64,000 nucleotides of DNA from Spirodela intermedia (lineage: Eukaryota > Streptophyta > Magnoliopsida > Alismatales > Araceae). The DNA is taken from assembly GCA_902729315.2 (NCBI GenBank), contig LR746281.1, forward strand, positions 1,059,001-1,123,000. The letters are read 5' to 3'. The number at the start of each line of letters is the position of its first letter. Positions within the stretch are counted from its first letter, which is position 1. The notes below the pieces were generated by a model that saw only the letters and a program-made list of their open reading frames with translations, was not told where the DNA came from and did not search any database. The position numbers and the translations under genes were made by a program. This document shows, in pieces, positions 23,232 to 34,600 of the stretch.

Positions 23232-26200
23232 TCAGACCGGTGGTGATTGTCCGGAGGAGGCGGCGGCCTTCTTGAGCGAGAAGTCATCGATGGGGTTTCG
23301 CCGGTCTTCGGTCACCTCCAGGCGCTGCTCCGCCGGCGCAGCGGAGTCCGTGTGATGGGGCGAGAAGAGCGGGGCCTCGGGCTCATTGTCCGTGAGCTCA
23401 TTGTCAGAGTAGTACTGCCGAGGAAGGGTGGTCATGGCCGTCGCGTGGCCAGTGGTCATGAATCTCTGCAGCGGCCTTGCAGGGGAGGCGCTAGGGCTCC
23501 CCTTGCGGCTCTCTGTGGGAGTCCGGAAAGGGGAGTGAGTCGACGACTTGCCGCCTCCACGCCTCTTCTTTGCCAGGTTCTGCCAGTTTACGATGGCCTT
23601 GGCGGTCTGCTCATCGAAGACGGATCTCTTCATTCGCGATCCCATCTGAGATGGAAACACGCTGGTCATCCCCCCGTTCATGCCTAGTTTTCCTTGCAGA
23701 ATCTCCTAATGCAGAAGACTATTTCCCTTCCCTTCTCTAACAGCGGACAACAAGGAGCAGTCAGTGTAGGAGGATACCTGAGAGACGAGAGCATAGAGTG
23801 GAAGTGTGACGTAGCTGCACAGAATTTGGACTGATACCCTGGAGAGAACCCCGGTGACCATGATGAGAATGTGTCACCATGCAGGCGTGTATGCTAGCAG
23901 TAATAGATCTAATTTTTTTGTTTGTGTATTATTCTCTTCTCAATTAAGGGTGAGACACCAGAGAAATCCGATGCCTCGTAAATCTCAAGCTTATGTGTTT
24001 CCTCAGTGCTTTGAATGTTTCTTTAGTGACATTGAGAAGAAGATGGAGTGCCATCATCAAGTATCCCTTACCCGATAACAACTCTTGCTATGACGAACCC
24101 GAAGCTTTCATGGAAGCATGAATTCAGCCCAAACGTATACTGCAGGTCCGAAGAAGATGAATGGCAACATCAGATCCACGAAAATAGGATGCGGATAACT
24201 CAGAATAATACCAAAGTGCCGGGATAAAGGAAAATGTATTCTTACCCATATCCACAAAAAGTAGATCAAATGGAATCCATTCTGCAAGAAAGATCAATGG
24301 TATCAGATTATCAGACAAGTTCATGGTCATCATAATGGTGGGAAAGTGGCCGATTATTTCCTTTAAATAGTGATATAATTTCTATCCTGTGGTGTTCGAC
24401 ATTGTTCAATATTTTAGATCACAACAAAGGGAGGAGGAGCCTATGATTACCTGAAAAAGCGTGAAATGGATGAGAAATAGGACAAGACCAGGTTTGCCGA
24501 ACCAGAAGTGGCGATCGGAGAGCTGACCACAGGAATCCCCTGAACCACCGCGTGTCTCTCTTTGATCTCGAGGGCCATCCGCGTGATGATAGCCTGGAGC
24601 TTTGTCCCAACTGCCAAGATTATCTGCGCAAAGTCACACAAAAATCAGATTAGCTTGGACCCCAACAGTTGGAAGGACAGATGAGCAGAGAGAATTACAG
24701 TCCCAGAGATCTCCTACCACTAGTGGGACCAGAGACATCCAGAACAGGGTATGCCGTCCTGAAAGGGAGGGAAAAGCTCAGTCAGGCCGGCGATGATAAT
24801 TTCACCGGAACACAAGGAAGGATTGCCGTAGTTAGAATCTTTCTTGGTGGTAACTCACCATGGACGTTTACGAGCAGGAAGACCACGACAGAAGCCCACA
24901 GGATTGGACTGCATGGATGTGAAAAGAACAGGTTAGAATGAGATGGGCAGAGTAGAACAGCAGTGAGGAGAAAATGAAGTAAAAGCTACGATGAAACAGA
25001 GATGACGAAGTAACGTTACAGCATATGTACAGGATTGGGAAGATTGTATACAGAGTAGTATCAGTTATATGAAATTATTAGCCCCATCGGCAGCCCTGAT
25101 CAGAAGACTTTCTTGCTCTAGGGAGGCGCAGTAAATACCATCCATTTCTCATTAAGATTTAAGGAAACTGGGCTCTGGTCGTCAACGTTCGTAGAGGAGG
25201 AAGGTAGCATGGCTATCATTTACCTTATGCTGACAATCACTATGAAATCGTCCTCCAGAGACCTCTTGATGTACTTCTGAAAGTGAAACTTGGTGCCCGG
25301 GGCCAAGTGGGTCTGCAAGGGCAGTGAGGCAAGAACCAGTCACAAGGGGGCGGGGGGGTAAAAAACATGAAGCTGTTTATTGATCACACTGTTGAAGGAA
25401 CTCACGGAGATGAAGCTGTGGCGCATGGCGAGGTAATCCGCCTTGCGAACAGACCAAAAGAACTGTCGGAAGAAGCTCACCTGAAGAGGGATGCAAATGA
25501 GACAGCCGTCACAGAACAGAACACATCAACATTGATCCCTCCAGAAACAAAGCATGAGGAACAGGTAGAAGATTTGATCTTGCTGGACTAAATCCTTTCA
25601 CTGCAGAAGTCTCGTGCTTGGAATCAAGGGACCTGGAAAGCCCAGACCTGGCCTCGGCAGCCGGGGCCTAACCCCAGAACCCATTAACCTGGAGATTTGT
25701 CTCTGACCCGGGCCAGGTTCGGGTCATATAAATGATGCTAGGTATTAGGCCGGGCCAGCCCTTTGGCATCCAGAGTATGGAACTAAACAGGCTTAGGCAG
25801 CTCTTCTCCACCATTGAAAAAACCAGCACACTAAGTTCATTAAGGAAAGAAGAACAAGAGATCCTCACAATGTAGAGCAAGAAAGGAATCCGGTTCCAGA
25901 AGCTACTGTGCTGCCTCACAAAGGACGTCTGACGGGCAAATCTAAATCTTGAAGGGTCTGCAGGATGACCGGGCCATTGTTCCATCAATGAGATAGTAAA
26001 ACAGGGCAATCAGGACTTCGCCAAATTCCAGGAGCCTACCATTTGAGAATTCATAGTCGAGCGATGAGGTCTCCTTTTCCCACTCCTTCCACCCGCGAAT
26101 CTACAAAAAAAAACATGAGAATATTTAGCATTGTTTCTGGGCGTGGAAACTGTAGATTCCTGGAAATATTTTATGGCGGGGCAGCTGAGAGTATCTGACC

Positions 26201-27816
26201 TTTGCCCTCCCAAGAGCCATGGTCGCGGCGGTGTAGAGCAAATGGAAGATCGCCAGAAAGAATATGAAGATGTGCAGCTGGTGGATGGCGTATCCAGACA
26301 TAAAGGCCACCTTACCCTGTTGAAGAAAGTAGTGAATCAATAAACCCTGGGACATGCGCCTCATCTAAACTTGGGGAGAAGAAGATCAAACAAGCCCTCA
26401 CCCCGCCCACTTTGATGGGCAGAGAGAGAGGAGAGGGAGGGTACTTTTGGTTTATTGGTGAAACAGTTAGTCCGTGGCTTTACTGATCTTCTTGGGACGA
26501 CCAACTGGAGAAATGCAAGCTGCCCAGGAAGCTGGGTAAGGGGACAGGCTTCCTCGTCCTTTGCTGAATTTTCAGGGTGGTTTGAAATCAGAAAAAGAAA
26601 AAACCCATTTTTGGATGCTTAACCTGACTGGGAGCCACTGCCCGTCAATTCCCCTCCTCCCAACTACCCATAATCTCAACAAACAAAAAAATTGAAATAT
26701 ATATTTTTTGAGGAGAGCAGTGGAAGCATCTATGGAGGTGACCGTGGACTAAATTAGATCAGCTGCCTCTTGAGTTGACTATCATGCGAGGAACTAACTC
26801 CCCATTAAATCATGAAATACCCTCCCAAAGAAAGTGGTCCCACATACCTCTGAACATGCAGAGTCACTTGCCCCAGCCAACATCCTCCTCTTGGACTCCA
26901 TGTCCTCCGCGAGTTCCCACAGGAGCCTTCGGCCTCCTTTCTCGTTTGCCTTGTCTTCCTTGAGGGGGCAGGGCAGCATTGTGTTCCCAGCACTTAATGG
27001 TATGCAGATTTTATCTGCATGGTCCCCTCCAAACGTCAGCAACAAGGAGATGAACCCGAGAATCATCAGCTCTGCAAGAGGAGAAAGCTTCATGAGTCAC
27101 ATGTTCCCTTCATTTATTCCATATTTATTCATTTCACTTCTATTTCTTTGTTCCATTCCATTCCATTCCTTCAATCTCGGGTCATTCTTGATGCAGAGTC
27201 AGGGTCCCTGGATCAATCATCACAAGTCTCAAAAACAAGAAAAAAGAGTAACTTGAGGCCAATCTACTGCTTGTTGTGACCCATCATCCCTATGTAACTT
27301 CAGGGTTTTCTTTCTTTTTTTAATTAACTTCCTCTGATGTGGGGTTGTTCCAAACAAGGAAGAACATAAAAGGGAAACCATTGAAATCCACCAGAGAAAC
27401 GAGGAAGTGAATCTTTCGAAGGAAATCCAGAGATCCCATGCTGATGGTTAGATGAGATAATGAGATAGAGATGATACATGTGGCTCTTACCGTCTTTGAT
27501 CTTCTCCAGAGCTTCAACCATCGCCTTCTTGTGTCTATCAGAGAACCACTGAAATTTAAATGAACCAAACTAATCAGGAATTCCCCGAAAGAAAAAGAAA
27601 AGAATACTTCAATCGCTAAAAGCGTATCAAACTCCTGAAACCCAGCTCTAACCATTCATTCATTCAGCAGGATCTGAATGTGGAGAAACTCACCTTCCCA
27701 ATGCGATGGAGCACCTTCTCCCACAGCAGCGAGATGATAACGATCACCGCACAGACTGTTGCCACCGCCCAGGAGGGCGTCTGATCCATCTTCCTCCCAG
27801 AACTCCCTCCCGCCAT
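23232..27816 (-). pseudogene. MLO: MLO-family seven-transmembrane protein gene with a one-base frameshift in exon 11
   Basis: Fifteen exons on the minus strand: 27816-27694, 27548-27491, 27071-26848, 26316-26200, 26100-26040, 25957-25869, 25480-25406, 25312-25224, 24908-24859, 24758-24718, 24623-24451, 24281-24246, 24139-24072, 23838-23778, 23645-23232. All junctions are GT-AG and phase-consistent. The encoded order is that of plant MLO proteins: DQTPSWAVATVCAVIVI near the N-terminus, ELMILGFISLLL, the [19 protein letters not shown] block, [74 protein letters not shown], then a calmodulin-binding-type region ([15 protein letters not shown]) and a variable tail. Exon 11 is 173 nt where family spacing needs 174: the frame breaks near 24526, after about codon 342, and stops roughly 30 codons later in exon 12. 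Without this the protein would be about 559 residues. Text resembles clade III MLOs more than the mildew-susceptibility clades (tentative). It may be a real null allele or a sequencing error. Confidence 0.85.
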
Positions 27817-28116
27817 TGCAGAAGCTCCTCAGGCACCAAGGAACTTGAGCAAAAGGGGCGTCCTATATACAGATCGAAACCAGTCTTCCCCTCTATGAAT
27901 CCGTCAACCCGCGTGTCCCCTGCTGTTTCAACAGGGGCTCAAGGAGAAAGGAACTAAGCTTGTGCAGAGACTGGTGGCAGGGGGAATTAAAAAGACTAAT
28001 GGGAGAGGAAAAGTGTCCGGGAATATATAAGAAAATAACTCAATTGCCAAGTCAAGTATGAGAGTTGTTGAAGGAAACATGATAATCATTCACTTCCAGC
28101 CAGCAGTTATCAGTAA

Positions 28117-28835
28117 CATAATTACAAGACTTGTGGGGTAGAGTTCTTGCTGATAACTCTCGATCAATATTTCGAACAGGCCAGTGGCATGGAACACCAA
28201 AACAAATAAGGTTAAATCAGATTAAAAAAAACCATGGATGTTCTTGGAACATGCACAGATAATTCGGTCTACAGAACACAAACGGGCTCTGATTAATTTA
28301 GTTTATTAGATTTCTGAGGAGTGTACTGCGATCAGAATGTCCATAACCCTCAATTTCTGTGTTTCAGTACCCCCGGACGATTAAAGGAGGGAATGGTGGA
28401 GGTCAAGTGCCCAACAAATGTCTGGCTTAGAGAGTGGCTTAGTGAGAAGGAACGGCCGAACGGCAGAGGATGGAGCCGCCGTCTCCCGCAGCAAGGAGGA
28501 GCAGGCGGCGACGCAGCGTCGCCGGCGTAGAGACCGACCGGCAGCCTCAATCTGGCCGCTCCGACCGTCATTCCCGAGATTCTCCGGCAAACCCCGCCGC
28601 CGCGAGGCGGCGATCGGAGATCCTTACGTCGAATTCCGGCCACCGAGAAAATTCCTTCTGGCGTCGCCGCTGAATCTACCTCGCTCGATCAGGAGGATCA
28701 GGGGAAGGGACGATGGCGGGAGTCCGAAGGGCCGGTCGTTCGACGGGCCCCAACAAAGCTTGACGGCTACCTATCCTGCTGCCATCTGGCATTCATCCTG
28801 CTGACGTGGCAAACCCCCACCCGCCCCCTTCTTCC
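28117..28835 (-). pseudogene. Partial duplicate of the 5' end of the PAP12 gene
   Basis: Positions 28117-28437 match PAP12 intron 2 sequence (10313-10650), and 28445-28835 match the start of exon 1 and the upstream flank (from about 11103 on). What lies between in the original, including exon 2, intron 1 with its GA repeat and the second half of exon 1, is missing. The copied start codon (28571) is followed by TVGAARLRLPVGLYAGDA, nearly identical to the original transit region, then the frame runs into former intron sequence and ends at 28350. No PAP domain is encoded, so it cannot make a fibrillin. Confidence 0.8.
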
Positions 28836-29039
28836 TTCCGGCCCGATTTCGTAACCAACTTACCTGGCGTGTGGCAAGGGGGAATGTGTGAACAAAATAT
28901 AGAAACTCGGACCGAACGAGTTTCTCAGATCGGGAAGGATGCCTTCAAATCTAGGAGAAGATCTAAGGATCCCTTAGGCAAACAAAGGAAAAGGTATATA
29001 CGAAAAGATAGCAAATGAAAAAGGATATAAACGGATAAT

Positions 29040-31560
29040 GTGCTTCAGGCCTCTCCCACTATAAAATGAGAGAAACTCTGCCCTCCAAAAGACAAAAGAA
29101 GAGAAAGCTAGAGAGAAGGAGAGAGGGAGACCCTCATTTGTAAGAGAAGGAAAACCTATGAGCAAGAAGGGGAGCGCTCAAAAAGAGTTGAGGAGGTTGT
29201 AGTGTGACGATAGTGGAAGAGTAGTCAATGGTGGGCTGAGAGAGAGTTGTAAGGTGAGAAGAGAAGAATATGATTCGTGTTGGGCTCTTCTCCTTCTTAT
29301 GTATGTAATTCTTGAGGTAATACAACTATCTTAGTGTCTAATAAGTCTTCATTATCATGAGTTAATAATTAGTAAATAATATAGTTTTAGCCTTAACTCA
29401 TGATAAATAAACTTATATTTGTATTAAAGTGTGAAAAGTGGTTTTTAGTTGATTAACGTGAATTTTTGAGTAATTATATAATTTTATATAATTTTTACAA
29501 TCTTACTTTTAAGATAAATAAAGAATAAGAAATAAAAATAAAAATATTACAAAATAGGAGGATCTGCGGGCTAGCCAAGCCTACAAGTGAGTCAAAAGCA
29601 TAATTGAGGAGTAGCCGCGAATAGGGGCTCGAGCGGCTTGGACTGATAGATAGGGGCACGTGTGCGCCACTCCCCTTCCACGTCACTAGTGGCCAGCCGG
29701 CTGTGGGGCAAGGAGTGGTCATACACATGAGAGAAGGAACTTTACTTAAAAAGCTAACATTACTATATATTTGTCCTAAAAATTGGCACACAACCGATGT
29801 GGGACTAAACCTGCGTCACACCTTCCTCAAAAGAGGCGGGCGACTAGTGCAGTTTCGAGTCCTTTTAGAGTCAAAAGTTATATATTTTCATCTAATTATT
29901 GTGACTTTCCTATAGATCGTCGATGAAGGATTAAGTAATGAGAATCGCTAGATCATCTGCAAAAATCTCGTCAACGCAATTCACAGAGCATTGCTACTAA
30001 AATTGCTGAAGGATTTGCGATAAAAGGATTGCGAATCCATCGAGTAAATCATCTCTAATTAATCGACGAACAAGTCGTCGTCAGAAAGAGGACGATCCGT
30101 TGGGAGACGAGTCACCACCTCCTGAGAGCATACCAGATGTGATGAAGAACCTCCTCTTATTACACGAACCTGAGGATGAAGCTTCTTGACATATACCCCA
30201 CGTGCATCTAGCTCCTCTCTGTTGAGTGACAGCTGCCAGAGAGCCACAAAGTTGCCGTTTTTTCGCTCCGCCGGGTGACAACCACTGGAGATGACTCGAC
30301 AACCTATTTCATTAATCTCTAGACTTTGTGAGAAGACTTAGAGATTGCCTAAGAAGAGCCTTTGAGGCCGTGGACATTGCACGATGATCCTCTCGAATGC
30401 TTAAGATTCTGGTGCATCGCCGACGCATCTCCGTCGCGACGTCGGAACTCTATTTTCCTACTTTTAATTTACTTTATACTTCATTTAGTGATAATTTTTA
30501 TGTTTTTAATTTACTAAAATGTATCTTGTTCAATTACGATTCTTCTAGCTTTTATAGATCTTAATTTGATTAATTAAATCATCTGTAATTACTTACATAA
30601 GAATCACTAAGTGGAACTCTGTTTTCGTCTGATTCGCGTTTACCGGGTGCTGATGTCATCCTAACATTCGCACACTTATTTTCTTTTTTCATGAATTTTA
30701 AATATATTTCTTTTTCAATTTTTAGTATAAAATTCATAGAAAATAGTATTCTTTGAGAAAAAATTGGAATAATTACCAGATATTATATTACATCCCTATG
30801 ATTGACCTAGAAAATTATTATTATTTTTGGAAGTTTTATTAAATTATAATTGATATATTTATTTAGAAATACTTATAAATATTCAAAAATTCATATTTTT
30901 TAGTTTTATAAATTTTATATTTGCGTGATTTAATATATAACGATTGAGTCATGTCAGTGTCCTTTCCTCGTTGCAAGATCTTGGTGAGTTATGCATGTGA
31001 CATAGAGAGCTACTTGACATCAGAAGAGTAATGGTTGAAATCAATCTCAAATAAGACAAAGTTAGGAAACCTAAAGTCCCATGTGACAAAATGGTATTAG
31101 AATATGCTAATGCTAGTGATACTAACAAACGGATGATCACTTGATTGGAGGAGAAGATCCCTCATATTCTCCCTACCATCAAAGCCTTAGAAGTAAGCAT
31201 CTAAGCCATGGTGGAATGGTAGAATGCAATGGAGCCAACAATGATACACGTTGGAGGTCCATTGAGAGCATCATGGGCTGATGATGCTGATGTGAAAGAA
31301 CCTAAGGCTTCTATAGAAGCTCTAGTGGCAAACATATGTCTACAAAAGCCTTCTCTCCCAAAGATGTAAGATGATGCTAGTACATAAGTTAAAATACCTA
31401 AACCCAAGGTTTTTGTAAGTGTTAAGAATGACAAGGAGTTGAAGAACTTCCTTATGAGACTAAGACCATTATTTTTAAGTGATACATATACTACATATAG
31501 AGAAAGTCATGTTGGCTAGCATGTATCTTCCCAACAATACAAAATTGTGGTGACACATAA
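29040..31560 (+). mobile_element. Second copy of the chromovirus leader and 5' gag, split by LTR copy C
   Basis: 29040-29333 matches 11540-11760 (TATA-containing leader, GTTGGGCTCTTCTCC-type end) and 30962-31560 matches 11765-12240 (leader end and gag start). The LTR copy C lies between. Together with the adjacent PAP12 fragment this repeats the gene-transposon junction at 11.2-11.8 kb. Confidence 0.65.
29339..30956 (+). mobile_element. LTR family 1, copy C (solo LTR with perfect 5-bp target duplication)
   Basis: 1618 bp, beginning TAATAAGTCTTCATTATCA and ending GAGTCATGTCA, flanked by GTGTC on both sides (29334-29338 and 30957-30961). Inserted into the leader of the partial chromovirus copy. 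Confidence 0.85.
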
Positions 31561-32490
31561 GGACAAAGGATCTGACCATACCTTTCATTGAATTATGGGA
31601 ACATTGAAGTAGAACATCAAGAGGGAGGAGGGGAGGGGGTGAATTGGTTTCCTATGGTTTATGTTTCATTCTTCTGTTTAGTTTTTAAGTGAATCCTAAA
31701 AGCCCCTCATCATTGCTCTATGTACGAGTTTATCTAAGTCAGCCTTTCTTTCTATGTGAGTCCACTATAGTCTCTCTCTCACTCATCACAATAAAGAACA
31801 TAGAGAGTTTTGATGCGGGACAGGGAGGTAAGGAGAGATCGTTTTAAAGAAGAATTGACATTGGAGTTCTAGGATTGATTTTGGTAGGAACTGTGAGGGG
31901 CTTAATATCTAGAAAGATCACACAAGTTAAAGGAAGATTTAAGATCAGTAATTACATGTTTAAGATATGTAACTCAAGGAATCAGACGAGACTTCTCAAC
32001 TAGGGCTTAGATCACCAAAGGTGGCTATATCATGGTCTTCACAAGTTCTAAGAGCAAGGATTTGAGTTTAATGACCAACTCCATAAGAAATTGAAAATCA
32101 ACACACTTTTGCAATGGAGATTCTTGAGTCTTGAAGATTCTTGTTTGTTAAGATTCCACAAATCTTGTTAAAAATGTCCCAACAGGAAAATAAGATTCTC
32201 TAGTGAAGGAGGAAAGGATGTAAGTCAACAACGAGGAGGTTGAGAATGAAGAAAAAGAAACAAGATTCTCCTATTCCAAAGAGAGAAGAAAGAAAGAGAA
32301 AGGTCTCCCTAATCCAAGAGGACAAGAAGAGGAAGATAAAGCCCTAATTCAAGAGGTGGGAGAGATATCCTTGGTTTTAGAACTTAGAAAAATAACCCCC
32401 TCAGTCTTTTTGAGTTTTATGAGACTTGAGAGGTGAAAAAATTTGAGGAGAAGTTATTTACAAATGAGAGATAGAAGGATAGGGAAAAGG
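31561..32490. other. Unassigned repeat-derived sequence
   Basis: Contains a GAGGGGAGGGGGTGAATTGG motif near 31620, like sequence commonly seen in plant Copia-type elements; a similar GGGGGTGATGAATTAGG string occurs at 50285. Then purine-rich sequence (32210-32350). No coding frame is supported. Confidence 0.35.
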
Positions 32491-32632
32491 TGGTTAAAGG
32501 CACCCCTTCTCAAAGGTAGTTACAAGGGTAGTTATAGTCACCCCTTCCTAAAAGTGGTTAGAGGCACCCCTTCCCAAAGGTGATTAGAGGCACCCCTTCT
32601 CAAAGGTAGTTAGAGGCATCCCTTTCTAAAAG
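32491..32632 (+). repeat. Imperfect 26-bp minisatellite
   Basis: Five imperfect units begin with CACCCC/CATCCC at 32501, 32539, 32565, 32591 and 32617; the last spacings are exactly 26 bases, the first is 38. Each unit reads about CACCCCTTCYCAAAGGTRRT plus TAGAGG. Confidence 0.8.
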
Positions 32633-32685
32633 ATGTCATGTGGTGTCTTTTACAAGGAGATTCACCTCATTTAGGAGAGGAGGGG

Positions 32686-32958
32686 TGATGTGACTTAATC
32701 ATTATATAATAAATCACACAAATTTAAAATTTATAAAACTAAAAGAATACTAATTTTTTTTAAAAATTAAATATTTAAGAATAAATAAATAAATTATAAT
32801 TTGATAAAAGGTTTCAAAATTATTAAGAAATTTTTATATCAACCATAGGAATGTAAGATAATATTAGGTAATATTTTAGAATTTTTAAATAAATATAATT
32901 TTATACTAAATGATAAATATAATATATTTAAAAACTCATAAAAAAGGGAAATAAGGGT
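32686..32958 (-). mobile_element. LTR family 1, copy D (truncated)
   Basis: Begins TGATGTGACTTAATC and follows the family for about 270 bases to the AAGGGAAATAAGGGT block, then stops where the left arm of the STIG1 inverted duplication begins. Confidence 0.7.
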
Positions 32959-34054
32959 ATTGTAAGACAAATTGGCATTGAAAAAATAGCCTAACAATCT
33001 GATTTAGGAATATGGACCATTTTGCCTTTAAGGCTATTTTTCCTGATTTAATGTCTGATTGAATCTATTGTGGTTCACAAATTGAAGGTAATATCATTTG
33101 ATCAATTCTAATAGTATCATTTTATCCTTTCTCATTATCAGAACATTAAAGCTACAACTAAAAATTCCCTCTCCTTTATATTTCTCTCTTTTTACTCCTC
33201 CCTTTCTCTCATTTAATGTCTTTGTCGCAATTGTTTATCCTTCTTCACACCCTTCCATGATTGAAGCCATGATGGAAAGTATTTTATGTCAAGTAACAGA
33301 TTCGAAGAGATAGTCTTTACACAACCTAGGAAGGTTTGCAGTCACCGGCCAAATGGGAGTTTTTCAAATTGGTCCTGTGAGTCAAAGCGTACAACTTGAG
33401 TTGGGGGCTGCAAAGAGGACAAAACCGTCCGTCTAAGCAGTTTTGGTTGAGCAAGGAATTCTGCAAAAATCAAGCCGGAAGTCTGTAGAGGGCGACTGTT
33501 CCAACGGCATATAAATCTATGTATTTAAGATGTACCCGGAAATTTGGTCTTCTGCGTTGAAAGGCTTGGTTTGACAGCTACTTTGTCCGTTTGCATGTTT
33601 TTCAAATCCGTTCGGCATGATTTGGCAAGAAAATTATTTTATGATTGCTTCTCTAGTAGTAGAGACTTTGATACTATTTCCATGAATATATTACCGACCA
33701 CTTGGATTGGGTACCTATAGTTTTGAAGAGAGAAACACGATAGTACAAAACCTCAACTTGGATTTGGTACCTATAGTTCTCACACATGCTCCTGTACACA
33801 TGAAGAAGTCCTCGCAGCTCGTGTGCACATGCCTCGTAAAGAAGCGCACACGAGGTCGCTAAACAGCGTTTGGCACTATGTGAACCGGAAATCTCAGCGC
33901 TTCCTACTCCGGCGATGCCTAACTTCAGTCTTTATGCGCGCCGACTAAATTGGTAGAAATCAGGCGAGGGCGGAGTTTGACTGCATTTTTCGTCGACAAT
34001 ACACCTGGCTTCTTCCTTCTTCAACTACTTCCGTAAGGTAGTTAACCCAACCAT

Positions 34055-34064
34055 CGATATAAAT
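34055..34064 (+). promoter_or_regulatory. Putative TATA box of the STIG1-like gene
   Basis: CGATATAAAT about 105 bases upstream of the start codon. The CT-rich, T-rich leader that follows is typical of a plant promoter. Confidence 0.5.
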
Positions 34065-34165
34065 GCATCATCGTCGTCATCATCTTCTCTCTTCAAAACT
34101 AAACTCTCTCTTCGAGTGCCCAACGAACCAGGTATAAAGTTCTCCGCTGCACTGGAATAACAAAG

Positions 34166-34600
34166 ATGGGCAAAGCTCTCTTGTACTTTCTCGTCGTCTC
34201 CTTACTCCTGGGTGTGGCTCTATCGATAGCTAACCCAATCCCTCCAGTTACCGAAAACGAAGAAAGCGGCGTGGGGGCACCAGACGAAGCAGAAAAGGTG
34301 TTCTCCCTCCGGCGGCTGCTCCGCTACGGTAGCCGTCAGGCCACCTTGACCTGCGACCGGGTTCCCAAGGTCTGCCGGGTTATCGGCAGCCCAGGCCGGA
34401 ACTGCTGCCGAAAGCGTTGCGTGAACCTCAGGACGGACACCATGAACTGCGGGCGCTGCGGGAAGAGGTGCAGGTACGAGGAAGCCTGCTGCCTGGGGAC
34501 CTGCGTAAACATCCTTTTCAACCGAAGTAACTGCGGCGCGTGCAACCGGCGGTGCGAGAAGGGTAACAACTGCCGATACGGCATGTGTAACTACGCTTAG
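34166..34600 (+). CDS. STIG1-like secreted cysteine-rich protein
   Basis: Single-exon gene of 144 residues. An N-terminal signal peptide (MGKALLYFLVVSLLLGVALS) leads to a short acidic/variable region (about 25-45), then a STIG1 domain with 16 cysteines spaced as in the family: VCRVIGSPGRNCCRKRCVN, NCGRCGKRCR, ACCLGTCVN, NCGACNRRCEKGNNCRYG. STIG1 proteins are apoplastic; the tobacco and tomato members are stigma-secreted and the tomato protein acts on pollen tube growth through pollen receptor kinases. Which member this is cannot be told from one sequence. Start chosen because it opens the signal peptide. A related copy at 48552-48144 is broken, so this is the only usable one in the window. 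Confidence 0.92.
   Translation: MGKALLYFLVVSLLLGVALSIANPIPPVTENEESGVGAPDEAEKVFSLRRLLRYGSRQATLTCDRVPKVCRVIGSPGRNCCRKRCVNLRTDTMNCGRCGKRCRYEEACCLGTCVNILFNRSNCGACNRRCEKGNNCRYGMCNYA

Noticed and set aside
23247-23687. 146-codon plus-strand frame over the MLO 3' end
   Set aside because: Shadow of MLO exon 15, which carries the conserved MLO C-terminal text on the minus strand.
32491-32632. CRISPR-like repeat array
   Set aside because: Units are contiguous and imperfect without unique spacers, and this is plant DNA; it is a minisatellite.
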